The notes beneath the pieces are model-generated. The model had not been told where the DNA came from. It saw only the letters and a program-made list of their open reading frames with translations, and did no database searches. This document shows positions 32,911 through 40,194 of a DNA stretch of 57,621 bases, piece after piece. The position numbers and the translations under genes were made by a program. The stretch covers positions 1 to 57,621 of the forward strand of contig JAKLKC010000044.1 in assembly GCA_023150875.1 (NCBI GenBank), read 5' to 3'. Each line of letters opens with the position of its first letter. Positions within the stretch are counted from its first letter, which is position 1. The DNA is from Myxococcota bacterium. GTDB taxonomy: Bacteria > Myxococcota_A > UBA796 > UBA9615 > JAKLKC01.

Positions 32911-33516
32911 TCAGGTCCCCTTCTTCATCAGGACGGGGATGGCGAAGGCCCCCGCCAGCACGGCGAGCGCCCCGAGCGCCCACCAGCCCGCGACGCCGTC
33001 CGCGGGCGGGTCCTCGGGCAGCGTCGACTCCTGGAGGGTCCGGCCCTCCTTCGACGCCTCGACCCGGGCGCGCAGCTCCTCGAGCTGGAGCGCCGTCTGC
33101 TCCCGCAGGTTGGTCGTGTAGTCGAGCGCCGCGACCGCTGCGACGACGCCCGCCACGGTGAGGCCGAGGGCGCCGATCACGAGCACCACCGCCGGGAGCG
33201 CCCCGAACGCGGGCTTGCCCGCCTGGTCCGAGTTGCCGTAGACGCCGGTGGCGAGGTCCCACCAGCGGGCGTTGAGCCGGTTGAAGTTCGCCACCGCGGG
33301 CGCGTGCTCGGGCGTGCCCTCCAGGTGCCGCAGCGCGTGCTTGATGGCGTCGAGGTGGCCGCGAGCGACGGCGAGGTTCTCCAGGGAGCGGGACGCCGCC
33401 GGGCGAAGCGCTTCGGGATCCCGCCGCACCGCGGCGCCGAGCCGGCGGACCTGCTCGTCGAGCCAAGCCCGCCAGTTCCCGCCCCAGGAGGCCATCGCGT
33501 CCGCCCAGGTCGCCAT
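32911..33516 (-). CDS. membrane protein with two TM helices
   Basis: A 201-residue protein. A soluble helical N-terminal part (WRAWLDEQVRRLGAAVRRDP and ENLAVARGHLDAIKHALRHL) is followed by TM1 (ALPAVVLVIGALGLTVAGVV), a periplasmic or luminal loop with a coiled coil (REQTALQLEELRARVEASKE), and TM2 (WWALGALAVLAGAFAIPVLM) ending in a basic KKGT. No family is recognised. Membrane proteins clustered with lysozyme and fibre-like genes suggest a membrane-bearing particle or an envelope-spanning assembly. Confidence 0.8.
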   Translation of the reverse strand: MATWADAMASWGGNWRAWLDEQVRRLGAAVRRDPEALRPAASRSLENLAVARGHLDAIKHALRHLEGTPEHAPAVANFNRLNARWWDLATGVYGNSDQAGKPAFGALPAVVLVIGALGLTVAGVVAAVAALDYTTNLREQTALQLEELRARVEASKEGRTLQESTLPEDPPADGVAGWWALGALAVLAGAFAIPVLMKKGT

Positions 33517-33519
33517 CGC

Positions 33520-34113
33520 TCAGCCCCCGCACCGGCCGCCGCAGCGGTCGCAGCCGAACAGGCCCTCGAAGTCGTCGCCCTCCACGTCGACCTCGGCCTC
33601 GGCGTCCACGTCCACCGCGGCCCGCGCCCCGCCCCGCGGCATCGGCAGGCGGGGGGCGCCCGGGAGCCCGGGGAACCCGCCCCGACCCCGGGAGCCGCCG
33701 CGGGCCATGCCGCGGCCCGGGCCGCGCGCCGTCCCTCGGGCCTCGACCCGCACTCCGAGCGAGGCGGTCGCGCCCTTCAGCATCGCCTGGGCCAGGCGCT
33801 CCGTCGGCGCTCCCGCCGCCACTGCGTCCGCCGGGACCTCGCCCACGAGGTACAGGCCCGGACGCAGCTCCAGGACCGCCGCCCGGTAGCCGGCCTTCGC
33901 CCGCACCTGGACGTGCTCGCCCACGGGCAGCGACGGACCCCAGGACGGGGCGGACTGCGCCGATGCGGAGGCGGGGGCCGGGGACGCCCCGCCCGAGGGT
34001 CGCCCCGTCGGGAACGCCGGCCGTCGCCGCCTCGGACGCCGCTCGGCCCCGAACTCCCGGGCCCGCTGTCGCCTTCGGTACTCGCTCATCGCGATCGCCT
34101 TCCGCAGCCTCAT
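33520..34113 (-). CDS. hypothetical protein with Cys/Gly-rich C-terminus
   Basis: A 197-residue protein; ATG 34113 overlaps the previous stop (TGATG). Basic start (MRLRKAIAMSEYRRRQRARE), Ser/Ala/Pro-rich middle, then a small beta-rich part (GEHVQVRAKAGYRAAVLELR, PGLYLVGEVPADAVAAGA). After a Gly/Arg-rich stretch the end turns acidic (VDVDAEAEVDVEGDDFEG) and closes GCDRCGGRCGG, a possible metal site. It looks like a multi-segment, partly disordered structural or adaptor protein. No family is recognised. Confidence 0.7.
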   Translation of the reverse strand: MRLRKAIAMSEYRRRQRAREFGAERRPRRRRPAFPTGRPSGGASPAPASASAQSAPSWGPSLPVGEHVQVRAKAGYRAAVLELRPGLYLVGEVPADAVAAGAPTERLAQAMLKGATASLGVRVEARGTARGPGRGMARGGSRGRGGFPGLPGAPRLPMPRGGARAAVDVDAEAEVDVEGDDFEGLFGCDRCGGRCGG

Positions 34114-34598
34114 CAGGCGGCCCTCCGGAGCGGGCGGGGAGGCTGCCGCCGCCGCTCCCGGTGCATGCCGAGCCGGACGCTCGGGTCGTCGCGGAACCAC
34201 TTCCCGCCCACCCGGTACCGGACGATGCAGTGGTAGAGCCCGGGGCGGTTCACCGGGCTCCGGGTCCGCAGCATCACCTCGGCGAGGATGCTCGCGGGTC
34301 GGGTGCGCTGCGCCTCGGCGTACCCCCCGTCCCCGGGCCGGAGCGACTTCCACCCCCGCGCGAGCAGCTCGCCCGCCCGCGCCGCCGCCAGCCCGTCGCA
34401 GTCCTCGTGACCCTGGGCCAGCAGGTTGATGTAGTCGCACCAGGTCTCGTCCCGCTCCCGGCGGTACACCACTCCCGCCTCGTACAGCCCCGGCAGGTCC
34501 GGGCGGGCGCGCAGGATCCGGGCGTTCTCCCGGGCCAGCCAGTTGAGCAGCCGCAGCGCCGCGCCCTCGTCGAAGCTGAGCTTGACCGCGATCCGCAT
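34113..34598 (-). CDS. transglutaminase-like or cysteine-peptidase-like protein (tentative)
   Basis: A 161-residue protein starting MRIAVKLSFDEGAALRLLNW. The notable stretch is ETWCDYINLLAQGHEDCDGL followed by AAARAGELLARG, with IVRYRVGGKWFRDDPSVRLG later. A Cys/Asp-rich helix start followed by a helix and then a strand with His/Asp resembles the transglutaminase/papain-like layout in which Cys lies at a helix start. A His (YHCIVRY) is available as the second catalytic residue. The similarity is structural guesswork. The gene is coupled to both neighbours in the particle operon. Confidence 0.7.
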   Translation of the reverse strand: MRIAVKLSFDEGAALRLLNWLARENARILRARPDLPGLYEAGVVYRRERDETWCDYINLLAQGHEDCDGLAAARAGELLARGWKSLRPGDGGYAEAQRTRPASILAEVMLRTRSPVNRPGLYHCIVRYRVGGKWFRDDPSVRLGMHRERRRQPPRPLRRAA

Positions 34599-34600
34599 GG

Positions 34601-35209
34601 TCAGATCCCTAGCCCGAAGATGAGGGTGACGATCTCCGCGACGCCGAGGCCGGTGACGCGCACCGAGTCGGCGGTGCCGACGTAGACGAAGCGGCCGTTG
34701 AGGGAGCCGACGCCGTGGCGGCTCTTGACGGTGCCGAAGCCGTTGACCAGCTCGACGACGGCGGCGCTGCCCTGGAGGCTGGAGACCGCCTGGAGGGTCT
34801 GGGCGAAGTTCGGGACCGGGGTCGAGGGGGTGGCGGGGGTGAGCTGGACCTCGAACTGGTTGCGGGTGGTGGCGTACTCGTCGGAGACGCACACCATGAC
34901 CTCGTTCTCCTTCGAGGAGCGGTTGGCGACGAGGACGTCGACGGCGCGGGCGATGACGCACACACGGGTGCTGCGGGCGACCGAGACCGAGACCGCGTTC
35001 CCCTTGCCGCCTCCGCCCGCCCAGCGGATGAGGGCGTCGAAGGGGGCGCCGCCGAGCAGCTCGACGAGCCGGGGCCAGGTCCCGCCCGCCTCGCCGGTGA
35101 GGACGGGGACGAGCGTGGGGGTCCCGGGCGTGCCGAGGGACGTGGGCACCGCCGCGGCGAGCCGCTTCACGTCGCTGGTCGTCGAGAGGCGGCAGACGGC
35201 GGGGACCAT
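34601..35209 (-). CDS. beta-rich hypothetical particle protein
   Basis: A 202-residue protein starting MVPAVCRLSTTSDVKRLAAA. Low charge and many V/T/S/G residues indicate beta structure: NAVSVSVARSTRVCVIARAV, VMVCVSDEYATTRNQFEVQL, SRHGVGSLNGRFVYVGTADS. It ends in a hydrophobic stretch (VAEIVTLIFGLGI). No family is recognised. Size and composition would suit a small capsid or jelly-roll-type protein, as would its place next to the acidic-repeat protein, but no direct evidence supports that. Confidence 0.7.
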   Translation of the reverse strand: MVPAVCRLSTTSDVKRLAAAVPTSLGTPGTPTLVPVLTGEAGGTWPRLVELLGGAPFDALIRWAGGGGKGNAVSVSVARSTRVCVIARAVDVLVANRSSKENEVMVCVSDEYATTRNQFEVQLTPATPSTPVPNFAQTLQAVSSLQGSAAVVELVNGFGTVKSRHGVGSLNGRFVYVGTADSVRVTGLGVAEIVTLIFGLGI

Positions 35210-35319
35210 GCGCGGCTCCGGGACGCAGGAGGTTGGAGGGGCATCCTCGCCCCGAGGTCATGCCCACCGCTGCGGGAGCCCGGCCGGCACTCGTCCGACC
35301 GGACCCCCGCGCGGGGGGC

Positions 35320-36042
35320 TCAGCACTTGGGCGCGGGCTTCTGGCCGATGAAGGCGGCCCGGGCGGTGACGGTCGCAGCGGCGCTGGCCTCCAGGTTGCC
35401 GGCGACGAGGATGTCCCGGCCGCCGCCGAGGTTCTGGCCCTTGACCAGGTCCTTGGTGAACGCGGTGGCCCCGAAGAGGCTCACGTCCACGCCGTTCGGG
35501 TCGCTGAAGATGAGGCGGTCCCCGAAGAAGACGCTGGTGATGGTGCCGCTGGCGGTGCCGGCGGTCGTGGACACGGTGACCTTCAGGTCCTCCGCCTTGA
35601 AGTCGTGCTGGAGGCGGATGGCCATCGAGAAGGGCAGGGTCCCCGCCGCGCCGAACACCGCCGAGGCGACGCCGTTGACGAGGGTCTTCGCCCACTTGCG
35701 GCTCTTGGACGACCGGCGCCGGCTCTTGGTGCGGCCCTTGGTCTTCTTGCGCCGGCGGGTGGCCCCGAAGTCCCCTTCGCCCTCGACGTCGTCGCCGACC
35801 TCGTCGTCGTCGCCCTCGAAGTCGTCGTCGCCCTCGAAGTCGTCGTCGCCCTCGAAGTCGTCGTCGCCCTCGAAGTCGTCGTCCCCGAAGTCGGGGTCGT
35901 CGTCCCAGTCGTCGCCCCCCGAGAACTCCTCGTCCCCGGCGAACTCGCCCCGGCGGATGGAGTCGGTGTCCACCACCAGCTCGCGGGTGTGGCGGTCGCC
36001 GTACACGCGCCCGGTGCCCAGGTAGTCGAGCTTGCTGCTCAT
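35320..36042 (-). CDS. probable major particle protein with acidic repeat and basic linker
   Basis: A 240-residue protein. Residues about 50-85 hold the tandem acidic repeat FEGDDD (four perfect DNA copies plus partial ones). A strongly basic block RRRKKTKGRTKSRRRSSKSR follows. The C-terminal half is beta-rich (LKVTVSTTAGTASGTITSVF, FGDRLIFSDPNGVDVSLFGA, ILVAGNLEASAAATVTARAA). The adjacent acidic and basic blocks could be a propeptide or scaffold segment and a nucleic-acid or membrane contact, as in some capsid precursors. It lies near the promoter end of the module, where abundant structural proteins are often encoded. Identity is unproven. Confidence 0.7.
   Translation of the reverse strand: MSSKLDYLGTGRVYGDRHTRELVVDTDSIRRGEFAGDEEFSGGDDWDDDPDFGDDDFEGDDDFEGDDDFEGDDDFEGDDDEVGDDVEGEGDFGATRRRKKTKGRTKSRRRSSKSRKWAKTLVNGVASAVFGAAGTLPFSMAIRLQHDFKAEDLKVTVSTTAGTASGTITSVFFGDRLIFSDPNGVDVSLFGATAFTKDLVKGQNLGGGRDILVAGNLEASAAATVTARAAFIGQKPAPKC
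35803..35874. repeat. four perfect 18-bp tandem repeats inside the acidic-repeat gene
   Basis: The unit GTCGTCGTCGCCCTCGAA is repeated four times without change and then decays. On the coding (minus) strand it specifies FEGDDD. Perfect DNA identity shows recent slippage expansion, so copy number probably varies between relatives. Confidence 0.85.
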
Positions 36043-36068
36043 CGTCGTCTCCTTCGTCGTCCCTCGGC

Positions 36069-36671
36069 TCAGGCGGCCCGCGCCCGGGCGAAGCGGTTGT
36101 GGGGGTTCACCCGGCCGGGCATCCGGCGGCGGGGCTGCTCCTCGGTGGTGGCCTCCTCCCCGCGCACGCCCGGCTCGGGCGTCAGCAGCACCTCGCGGAC
36201 GGGGCCGGCCAACTCGCCGCGGATGACGGGGCCGGTGGCGGGGGCCGCGGCTCCTGCCGGCTTGCCGGACTTCTCCGCCAGGGTGCGCCCGGCGTTCACG
36301 GCCACCGAGGCGAGCCAGGACCCCATGATCCCGTTGCCGAGGGACAGGGCGTGCTCGCCGCCCTTGCCCGAGATGGACTCGTAGAGCCCGTACCCCTGGG
36401 CGAGGATGGCGGCCGGGGCGCGCAGGTCGACGCCGCCGAGCTTGAGCTTGTCGGCCCCGAAGTAGCCCTCGGCTAGGGACGCCAGGAACAGGCTCCCCTG
36501 GGTCTCGGCGGTGTGGACGACCAGGGCCCCGGTCTCCGCGACCGCCTCCTTGGTCTTGTCCGCGCGCCGGGTCAGGCTGGCGATCTTGCCGACCGCCTGG
36601 GAGAGGGCCCCCTTCGCCTTGTTGTCCGGCACCTTCCCGCCCTTCATCGCGGTTTCGAGTGCGGTTCCCAT
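36069..36671 (-). CDS. first gene of the minus-strand particle operon; hydrophobic helical protein
   Basis: A 200-residue protein. ATG 36671 (MGTALETAMKGGKVPDNKAK) is preceded by GAGGCACG; the longer frame to 36749 would run into the control region. Middle segments (VVHTAETQGSLFLASLAEGY, LSLGNGIMGSWLASVAVNAG) are small-residue-rich amphipathic or membrane-associated helices. The C-terminus is basic and Pro-rich (RRRMPGRVNPHNRFARARAA). No family is recognised. It is directly downstream of the GTGGTCAGC array, so is probably the most strongly controlled gene of the operon. Confidence 0.75.
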   Translation of the reverse strand: MGTALETAMKGGKVPDNKAKGALSQAVGKIASLTRRADKTKEAVAETGALVVHTAETQGSLFLASLAEGYFGADKLKLGGVDLRAPAAILAQGYGLYESISGKGGEHALSLGNGIMGSWLASVAVNAGRTLAEKSGKPAGAAAPATGPVIRGELAGPVREVLLTPEPGVRGEEATTEEQPRRRMPGRVNPHNRFARARAA

Positions 36672-36772
36672 GAACGTGCCTCGCGGTTCGGGTGGAGGGC
36701 CCGGCCGATGGTCCGGCGCCCGTCTCTGGCCCTCACCGTAGCCACCCAAGTCCCCGTCCGGCCAAGGGAACC

Positions 36773-36938
36773 GCTGACCACATCGCCCTGGCGGCGGGGC
36801 GCCCGGACGTGGTCAGCGGCCCCCCGGAGCGCGGTCAGCACCTCGTCGCGGCGGGGTCAGCGCGTGGTCAGGAAGGGAGCGGGGTGCGGTCAGCGGCGTG
36901 GTCAGGAGCGCTGACCACGGCCTGAACATGTGGTCAGC
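36773..36938. promoter_or_regulatory. divergent control region with nine GTGGTCAGC-like sites
   Basis: Sites (one mismatch allowed) begin at 36773 (-), 36809, 36831, 36853, 36864, 36886, 36898, 36910 (-) and 36930. Successive starts differ by 36, 22, 22, 11, 22, 12, 12 and 20 bp, mostly close to one or two helical turns, so proteins bound there would sit on one face of the DNA. The array fills the gap between the leftward particle operon (start 36671) and the rightward genes (start 37003). The same 9-mer occurs upstream of the resolvase. This looks like a cooperative operator, or possibly a second iteron origin. Confidence 0.7.
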
Positions 36939-37002
36939 GGTACTTGTTGCCCGCGGAGGCCGGCCTCCGCATCCTGACAAGCGCGACAGCGGAAGGAGGT
37001 GC

Positions 37003-38028
37003 GTGGACGCCGATGGCTTCGCCTTCACCGGCCTCGACATCATCGAGCAGCGGCTCCGCCGCGACGCCCGCAAGATCGGCTACCTCAGCCTCCAGGACCG
37101 CACCGTCCGGGGCGCCGACGAGCCCGTCGGCCGGTTCGACTTCGACGAGAGCGATGCCGCCCCGTACCTGATCGAGCCTCTCGGGGCGGACGACGACGCG
37201 CCGCCGCCCGAGGGCGACGACGACCTCCCCGATGTCGAACGGGAGGAGCCCTCCCGCGACCTGACGTCCGAGGACCTCGCCGCCGCCGCGTGCCGGTGGC
37301 TGCGGGAGACCGCGACCCACAACACCGTCGGCGAGCGTTCCCGCCGGTTCCGGGTGCGGGTGTTCGGCCCCAAGGGGCACGACTTCCTCTTCTCGGCGAC
37401 GTTCGTCTGCCACAACTCCGACGAGGACGACGAGGCAGACGCGCCGCTGAAGCTCCCCGAGATGCCGTCGCCGACCTGGGATCAGGCGGTCACCGACGCC
37501 GCCTGGAAGCCGCTGAAGGCGCTCGGGGACGGCTACGCCCAGTTCATGAAGCTGGTGATGGGCACGGTCGGCCAGTTCCAGGGCCTCAACAACTCGATGC
37601 ACGCCCGGCAGCACCGCCAGCTCCGGGAGGCCCAGGACCAGGTCGAGCAGCTCGTCGCCTCCATCCTGGAGTTTCGCGCCGCCCAGGTGGAAGCCCAGGA
37701 ACAGCGGAAGGCCGACGAGCACCAGTCGGACGCCCGCACCGAGCTGGCGCGCCAGGCGATCAAGCAGCTCGGCGACGCGGCGCAGGCGTTCGTGCTCGCC
37801 CGCGGGCTCCCGCCCGATCTGGCGGAGGTGTTCGGTGCCCTCGGCACCAGCCCCGAGCTGATGGCGACGCTGCGCGAGCCGACTGTCCGCGCCCTCATGA
37901 AGGACCCGGACAACCTCCGCGGCCTCGCCGCGATGCTCCGTGCCGCCGGAGCCCAGGCCGCCTCCGCCCAGGCCACCGCCAACGGCGCCGCCCCCGAGCC
38001 CACCCCCACCCAGGCCGCCGCGGGTTGA
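37003..38028 (+). CDS. coiled-coil hypothetical protein opening the rightward operon
   Basis: A 341-residue protein. The GTG at 37003 lies just after AGGAGGT (short spacing); earlier in-frame starts would read through the operator array. The N-terminal domain (FTGLDIIEQRLRRDARKIGY, then RFRVRVFGPKGHDFLFSATF) is followed by an acidic segment, a long coiled coil (about 190-250) and an Ala-rich tail. No family is recognised. It is transcribed divergently from the particle operon. A role in assembly or DNA partition is possible but unsupported. Confidence 0.75.
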   Translation: MDADGFAFTGLDIIEQRLRRDARKIGYLSLQDRTVRGADEPVGRFDFDESDAAPYLIEPLGADDDAPPPEGDDDLPDVEREEPSRDLTSEDLAAAACRWLRETATHNTVGERSRRFRVRVFGPKGHDFLFSATFVCHNSDEDDEADAPLKLPEMPSPTWDQAVTDAAWKPLKALGDGYAQFMKLVMGTVGQFQGLNNSMHARQHRQLREAQDQVEQLVASILEFRAAQVEAQEQRKADEHQSDARTELARQAIKQLGDAAQAFVLARGLPPDLAEVFGALGTSPELMATLREPTVRALMKDPDNLRGLAAMLRAAGAQAASAQATANGAAPEPTPTQAAAG

Positions 38029-38051
38029 CCCGCCCGGCCGAAGGAGCCCCG

Positions 38052-38516
38052 ATGCCGACCCCCTCCGCCGCGAACGACACCCCCCGCCGCCGCTCCGCGC
38101 CGCCCTGGCTGGAGGCGGCTCGGGAAACCTGGGGCGAGACCTTCGGTGCGAAGAGCCCGAGGGCCCTCGGCGCCGCCCTCGACGACTGGAGCGAGCTGTC
38201 CGTCGACGAGCAGACCTTCACGATCGGCCGCCTGCTGTTCCTGAACCTCCTCGCCCACCGCACCACCCAGCGCCTCCTGGAGCGGGTCGTCGCCGCGCTC
38301 GAAGACGTCGCCGACGCCCTGGACGAGGCCGAGGGCCAGGCCGGCGAGGAGGACGAGGTCGCGCCCGCCCCCGCGCCGGCCGACGCGGGCGGCGGCGAGC
38401 CGCCCGAGCCCCCGGCGGCGCCGGCCGCGTCCGCGGTCGCCGCGGAGCCCGCCGTCGAGGTCGAGGTGCTCGACCCGGAGGAGACCACCCCCTTCGACCA
38501 GGAGGACGCCGCGTGA
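38052..38516 (+). CDS. small hypothetical protein, acidic tail
   Basis: A 154-residue protein; ATG 38052 follows AAGGAGCCCC. The folded part is ARETWGETFGAKSPRALGAA, then SVDEQTFTIGRLLFLNLLAH and RTTQRLLERVVAALEDVADA (helical). The last 60 residues are Ala/Pro/Glu-rich and acidic. It overlaps the next gene by 4 bp (GTGA). No family is recognised. Confidence 0.7.
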   Translation: MPTPSAANDTPRRRSAPPWLEAARETWGETFGAKSPRALGAALDDWSELSVDEQTFTIGRLLFLNLLAHRTTQRLLERVVAALEDVADALDEAEGQAGEEDEVAPAPAPADAGGGEPPEPPAAPAASAVAAEPAVEVEVLDPEETTPFDQEDAA

Positions 38517-39004
38517 CCACCGCCCTCGCCCCCGCGGGCGCCGACCGCTCCCTACGGGTGGACCTGACCCTCCCGGTGACCCGGATCGGCTTCGGCGCCT
38601 TCTCCTTCGACCCGGTCCAGAGCCTCCTCGGCGCCCCGCTCGCCGACGTGCTGTCCCCGGTGCTCCGTTCCCCGCCCTGGCGCCGGCCGTCCCCCTCGGG
38701 CGTGGCGGTGGACGTCTACCCCGTCGCCCTCCCGGACGGCGAGGGGGCCTCCCTCACCCTCGGCCAGTTTGGCGAGGTCGGGTTCCGCAATGACGGCGGC
38801 ACCTTGGTGCTCTCCGTCCCCATCCCGATGGCGGGGTGGGCGGCCCGGCAGCTCGGGGATGCCGTCGTGGGCGGCCCGGTGCGCCGCGACGCCCTCGACG
38901 GGGGCGCTGCCGTCGCCGACTTTTGGGTCCGCCTCCGCCCCGGGACGCGGCGGTCCCTCCCCCTCGGGACCCTCGGCGAGCTGGGCGTCGAGGCGGCGGA
39001 GTAG
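38513..39004 (+). CDS. beta-rich hypothetical protein
   Basis: A 163-residue protein from GTG 38513, with GGAGGA upstream. The sequence alternates hydrophobic strands and turns (LRVDLTLPVTRIGFGAFSFD, GGTLVLSVPIPMAGWAARQL, VADFWVRLRPGTRRSLPLGT). No signal peptide or TM segment is seen. It precedes the amidase by 3 bp, so may belong to the lysis or entry set. No family is recognised. Confidence 0.7.
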   Translation: MTTALAPAGADRSLRVDLTLPVTRIGFGAFSFDPVQSLLGAPLADVLSPVLRSPPWRRPSPSGVAVDVYPVALPDGEGASLTLGQFGEVGFRNDGGTLVLSVPIPMAGWAARQLGDAVVGGPVRRDALDGGAAVADFWVRLRPGTRRSLPLGTLGELGVEAAE

Positions 39005-39007
39005 GCC

Positions 39008-39595
39008 ATGCCCCTCGCCGTCCTCGACATCCAGCACCGGGGCAAGCCCGGGCGGTGGGCCGACCGGGGCGCCGTCGCCTTCGGGGTAGAGGAGGTCGAC
39101 CTCACCCACCGCTACGCCCTCGCCGCCGACAAGGAGCTGCGGCGGCTCGGTTGGGAGGCCGCCATCCTCGCCGACGGCGCGTACCGCGACCGCTGGGCTC
39201 GCGCCGACGCCTACGGCGCCCTCGTCTACGTCGCCTGCCACGTCGACGGGGGCGGCGGCGACCGCGGCACCGTCTTCTACGACGCCCGCAGCGCCCGCGG
39301 TCCGAAGCTCGCCGAGTCCGTCGCCGACGCGCTTCGGAACATCGTTCCCTGGCCCGTGCTCCCCCGCCCGACCGTACCTGGCGACCGCGCCTTCAACACC
39401 ATCTCCGGCGTCCGCGCCGTCGCCCTCTGCTACGAGCCCGGCTTCGTCGACTGCCCCAACGAGCCCCACCGGGCGCTCCTCGTCGAGCGCGCCGAGGCGC
39501 TCGGGATCGCCCTCGCCCGCGGCATCGCGTCCTGGGCGAAGGCGCCCGGCCCCACGCCCCGACCTGTCTCTGCCCCCAACTCCGTCACCCGATGA
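39008..39595 (+). CDS. N-acetylmuramoyl-L-alanine amidase (Amidase_3-like)
   Basis: A 195-residue protein. The zinc-amidase order is visible: LDIQHRGKPGRWADRGAVAF (first His), EVDLTHRYALAADKELRRLG (Glu with the family helix), RDRWARADAYGALVYVACHV followed by DGG (second His), and a late acidic stretch. It lacks a signal peptide, as phage endolysins often do. It cuts the amide bond between muramic acid and the stem peptide. With the lysozyme-like protein at 25-26 kb, the element has two different cell-wall enzymes. It is followed 14 bp later by a lipoprotein that could be a spanin-like partner. Confidence 0.85.
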   Translation: MPLAVLDIQHRGKPGRWADRGAVAFGVEEVDLTHRYALAADKELRRLGWEAAILADGAYRDRWARADAYGALVYVACHVDGGGGDRGTVFYDARSARGPKLAESVADALRNIVPWPVLPRPTVPGDRAFNTISGVRAVALCYEPGFVDCPNEPHRALLVERAEALGIALARGIASWAKAPGPTPRPVSAPNSVTR

Positions 39596-39609
39596 GGAGG
39601 ACCGTCCCC

Positions 39610-40053
39610 ATGATCCGCTCCCTGAACCCGCTCGCCCTCACCCTCGCCGCTCTCGCCCTCTCCGGCTGCGCCACGTTCGGCCAGTCGAGGACCGCGCAGG
39701 CGGTGATCGCCGCCGCGGCCGCCCCCGCCGAGGACCTCGCCGTCGCCGCCCTGGAGGCAGAACTGGCGGCGCTCCCCGCCGACCCCGCCGGCCTCCACGC
39801 CTGGTGCCTCTCCGCCGGCCTGACCGAGGACGAGGCCGACCTCGTCGTCACCGAGGCGGGCGGGGAACTCGCCGCCGCCCTCGGCTCCCTCCCCCGCTAC
39901 ATCGACGGCGGCGCGTTCGGCCGCCTCGCCCTCTCGGCGCTCGCCGGGGAGCGCCCGGAGGTCGTCGGCCCCCGCGAGGCGGCGCGGTTTCTTCTCGCGT
40001 GGGCCATGGAACACCTGACCGGACGCAGTCATGGGAGTGAACACCAGCCCTAA
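39610..40053 (+). CDS. lipoprotein, intact copy
   Basis: A 147-residue protein with a type II signal: MIRSLNPLALTLAALALSGC (lipobox LSGC, Cys at residue 20). The mature part is Ala-rich and helical (AVIAAAAAPAEDLAVAALEA, then LHAWCLSAGLTEDEADLVVT and LPRYIDGGAFGRLALSALAG). An outer-membrane lipoprotein next to an amidase suggests a lysis role such as an outer spanin. A second copy without the signal peptide is at 45084-45485, so this locus was duplicated or split by the M23 gene insertion. Confidence 0.8.
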   Translation: MIRSLNPLALTLAALALSGCATFGQSRTAQAVIAAAAAPAEDLAVAALEAELAALPADPAGLHAWCLSAGLTEDEADLVVTEAGGELAAALGSLPRYIDGGAFGRLALSALAGERPEVVGPREAARFLLAWAMEHLTGRSHGSEHQP

Positions 40054-40077
40054 CCAGCGACTCGCCGGACCTGTTCG

Positions 40078-40113
40078 TGGCGCTACGCGTGGCACTACGC
40101 GTGGCACTTGCGC
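40078..40113. repeat. three tandem 12-bp repeats at the left junction of the M23 insertion
   Basis: TGGCGCTACGCG, TGGCACTACGCG and TGGCACTTGCGC follow each other without gap, 25 bp after the lipoprotein stop. The position at the boundary between high-GC element genes and the lower-GC M23 gene suggests a junction scar or an upstream control element of the M23 gene. Confidence 0.5.
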
Positions 40114-40194
40114 CATGACTTCGCTGGCGATATCCTCGCGCGATGAGCCGGACAGGTCGCCGAACCCGTCCGGCCATCGGGGTAGGGGGCCGCC

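Noticed and set aside
35803-35874. CRISPR or VNTR regulatory repeat
   Set aside because: The 18-bp units are in frame inside a gene and encode an acidic hexapeptide repeat.
36773-36938. CRISPR-like array
   Set aside because: Units are 9 bp, in both orientations, with 2-27-bp gaps; no repeat-spacer structure of 25-40 bp and no cas genes.
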